Source: Thiomonas sp.
GTDB lineage: Bacteria; Pseudomonadota; Gammaproteobacteria; Burkholderiales; Burkholderiaceae_C
Reading direction: 5' to 3'
DNA: 23,826 bases
Assembly (NCBI GenBank): GCA_028706735.1
Contig: JAQTVS010000005.1
Coordinates: 1-23,826 of the forward strand
Below are positions 22,804-23,826 of the stretch, in pieces. The notes under the pieces are model-generated. The model ran no database searches and had not been told where the DNA came from. It saw only the letters and a program-made list of their open reading frames with translations. Position numbers and translations under genes: made by a program. The first letter of the stretch is position 1; each line of letters starts with the position of its first letter.

Positions 22804-23826
22804 ATGTATCACCACGTGCGTTTGTTGATGACTAGCGGTTTGATTTTGACGCTGAGCGCTTGCGGGGGCGGAACGGCCAGCGAGAGTGGTCTCGCCTTGA
22901 GCACGCAGGAATTGGCCCCAGCCACAGTTGCTACAACGACACCAGCTCCGATGCCGACTCTGGTTGCAACAACGACAACTGCTCCTGCGGGAACGACGCC
23001 AACCGCGACGAGCCCGACGGCTCCGACTCCGGTTGCAACAACAACGACAGCTCCTGCGGGAACGACGCCAACCGCGACGAGCCCGACGACCGCTGCTGCG
23101 ACCACTCCGACCCGGGTGTTCGCCGCGTCGAGCTTCTGGTACCAGTCGATTCCAGCGAATGCGCCGCTGAATCCAATGTCGGCAACGTATGCGAAAAATC
23201 TGGTCGCGCAGATCGTGAACCGTTACAACGGCACCACGTCGATCAACACCAGCAGTTACGCCGCACCGATTTACTTTGTGCAGACGGTCGGCGGCTCCAA
23301 GACGGTGACCTGGCAGGGCGGCATGCCCATCTTTCCGATCGAAAAGACCGTCAACGTCGGCTTCAACGACTGCCAGAACAAGGGCTGGACCGACCCCAAG
23401 CTGATTGCGCAGTGGCAAAACGTGCCTATCCCAGCCGGTGCGACTTCGGCGGACGGCACCGATAGTGAACTGTCCATTTACGACATCAGCACCAAGACAC
23501 TGTGGGATTTCTGGATCATGCGTCAGAGCAACGGCCAGTGGAGCGCCTGCTGGGGCGGGCGCATCCAGAACACCGACCAGAGTGATGGCATCTATCCCAA
23601 CCCCTACGGCACCACGGCGACGGGCCTGCCGTTCATCGGGGGAGAGATCACAGCGCAGGAACTCAAGGACGGCGCCATCAATCATGTCATGGGCATCTCC
23701 CTTCCCAGCCCGGCAAAGTGGCCGACTTTCTCTTGGCCTGCAAACCGGACCGATGGCCACAACCTGGAGAATCAGGCCAACGCCATTCCCGAAGGCACGC
23801 GCATGCGGCTCGACCCGAGTGTGAAC
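22804..23826 (+). CDS. Outer-membrane lipoprotein with Thr/Pro/Ala linker and secreted domain of unknown function, partial
   Basis: The frame is open for 341 codons from ATG 22804 (GGAAGGGA 6 nt upstream) to the window edge; the C-terminus is missing. The lipobox LSAC places the lipidated Cys at residue 20, followed by Gly rather than Asp, so outer-membrane sorting is expected. Residues about 35-103 form a Thr/Pro/Ala linker with two 23-residue repeats. A globular domain follows: SFWYQSIPANAPLNPMSATYAKNL, NDCQNKGW, LWDFWIM, WGGRIQ, TATGLPFIGGEITAQEL, INHVMGISLP, WPANRTDG and AIPEGTRMRLDP. From memory, this resembles uncharacterised secreted proteins common in actinobacteria; no function is known to me. 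Location beside the EPS locus and a similar promoter suggest a surface or matrix role, which is inference. Confidence 0.8.
   Translation, partial: MYHHVRLLMTSGLILTLSACGGGTASESGLALSTQELAPATVATTTPAPMPTLVATTTTAPAGTTPTATSPTAPTPVATTTTAPAGTTPTATSPTTAAATTPTRVFAASSFWYQSIPANAPLNPMSATYAKNLVAQIVNRYNGTTSINTSSYAAPIYFVQTVGGSKTVTWQGGMPIFPIEKTVNVGFNDCQNKGWTDPKLIAQWQNVPIPAGATSADGTDSELSIYDISTKTLWDFWIMRQSNGQWSACWGGRIQNTDQSDGIYPNPYGTTATGLPFIGGEITAQELKDGAINHVMGISLPSPAKWPTFSWPANRTDGHNLENQANAIPEGTRMRLDPSVN
22954..23091 (+). repeat. Two tandem 69-bp repeats in the lipoprotein linker
   Basis: Copy 1 starts at 22954 and copy 2 at 23023, with few differences between them (for example CCGACTCTGG against CCGACTCCGG). 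Each encodes a 23-residue Thr/Ala/Pro-rich unit containing APAGTTPTATSPT. In-frame repeats of this type change copy number easily, so linker length may vary among strains. Confidence 0.85.

Noticed and set aside
22467..22835. 75-codon frames at 22467-22694 (minus) and 22608-22835 (plus)
   Set aside because: They cross the AT-rich control segment or run into the lipoprotein start, and no family or good ribosome site is visible.
22860..23465. 201-codon plus-strand frame rich in Asp, Asn, Ser and Cys
   Set aside because: It is an out-of-frame reading of the Thr/Pro/Ala repeat linker of the lipoprotein; the frame with the lipobox and conserved domain is the real one.

Overview
The window is a high-GC chromosomal segment that carries one long exopolysaccharide (EPS) locus. 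The set EpsE, EpsF, EpsG and EpsL together with an EpsB-type phosphoglycosyltransferase is typical of betaproteobacterial EPS loci (methanolan-like, Burkholderiales or Methylophilales relatives). I infer a betaproteobacterium, perhaps a Burkholderiales member such as a Thiomonas relative. The species guess is weak. I see no rRNA, tRNA, CRISPR array or insertion sequence.

Layout. (1) Positions 1-647, minus strand: the 5' part of a phytanoyl-CoA-dioxygenase-like Fe(II)/2-oxoglutarate oxygenase, cut by the window edge. (2) 648-1088: a 441-bp divergent control region with a very good sigma-54 (-24/-12) promoter facing right and several dyads upstream of it. (3) 1089-22312: nineteen recognisable genes on the plus strand, mostly overlapping or separated by under 45 bp, so probably one operon. 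Order: epsB-like initiating transferase, GT2, GT14, pyruvyltransferase (ExoV-like), GT2, Wzx flippase, EpsL outer-membrane barrel, EpsE export protein, EpsF chain-length protein, EpsG kinase-like protein, Wzy polymerase, a short coupling ORF, AT-rich acyltransferase, hexapeptide acetyltransferase, GT4, membrane GT2, WecG/TagA transferase, ManC, a GDP-fucose-synthase-like reductase, and Gmd. (4) 22313-22803: 491 bp without a convincing gene, holding a stem-loop, two dyads and a second sigma-54-like site. (5) 22804 to the right edge: an outer-membrane lipoprotein with a Thr/Pro/Ala-rich repeat linker and a secreted domain of unknown function, cut by the window edge.

How it works together. EpsB would load the first sugar phosphate on undecaprenyl phosphate. 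Six further glycosyltransferases would build the repeat unit, using among others GDP-mannose (ManC) and a GDP-6-deoxyhexose (Gmd plus the reductase). Pyruvyl- and acyl-transferases would decorate it. Wzx flips it, Wzy polymerises it, EpsF/EpsG set the length, and EpsE with the EpsL barrel would export it.

Most interesting points: all three nucleotide-binding motifs of the EpsG kinase homologue are degenerate; the GDP-fucose-synthase-like enzyme lacks the epimerisation cysteine; a 37-codon basic ORF fits exactly between wzy and the acyltransferase with 1-nt overlaps at both ends; the EPS operon and the downstream lipoprotein gene share a sigma-54-like promoter and a GCAC-N7-GTGC dyad, which suggests one regulon; and the export port looks like a short OPX protein plus separate beta-barrel.
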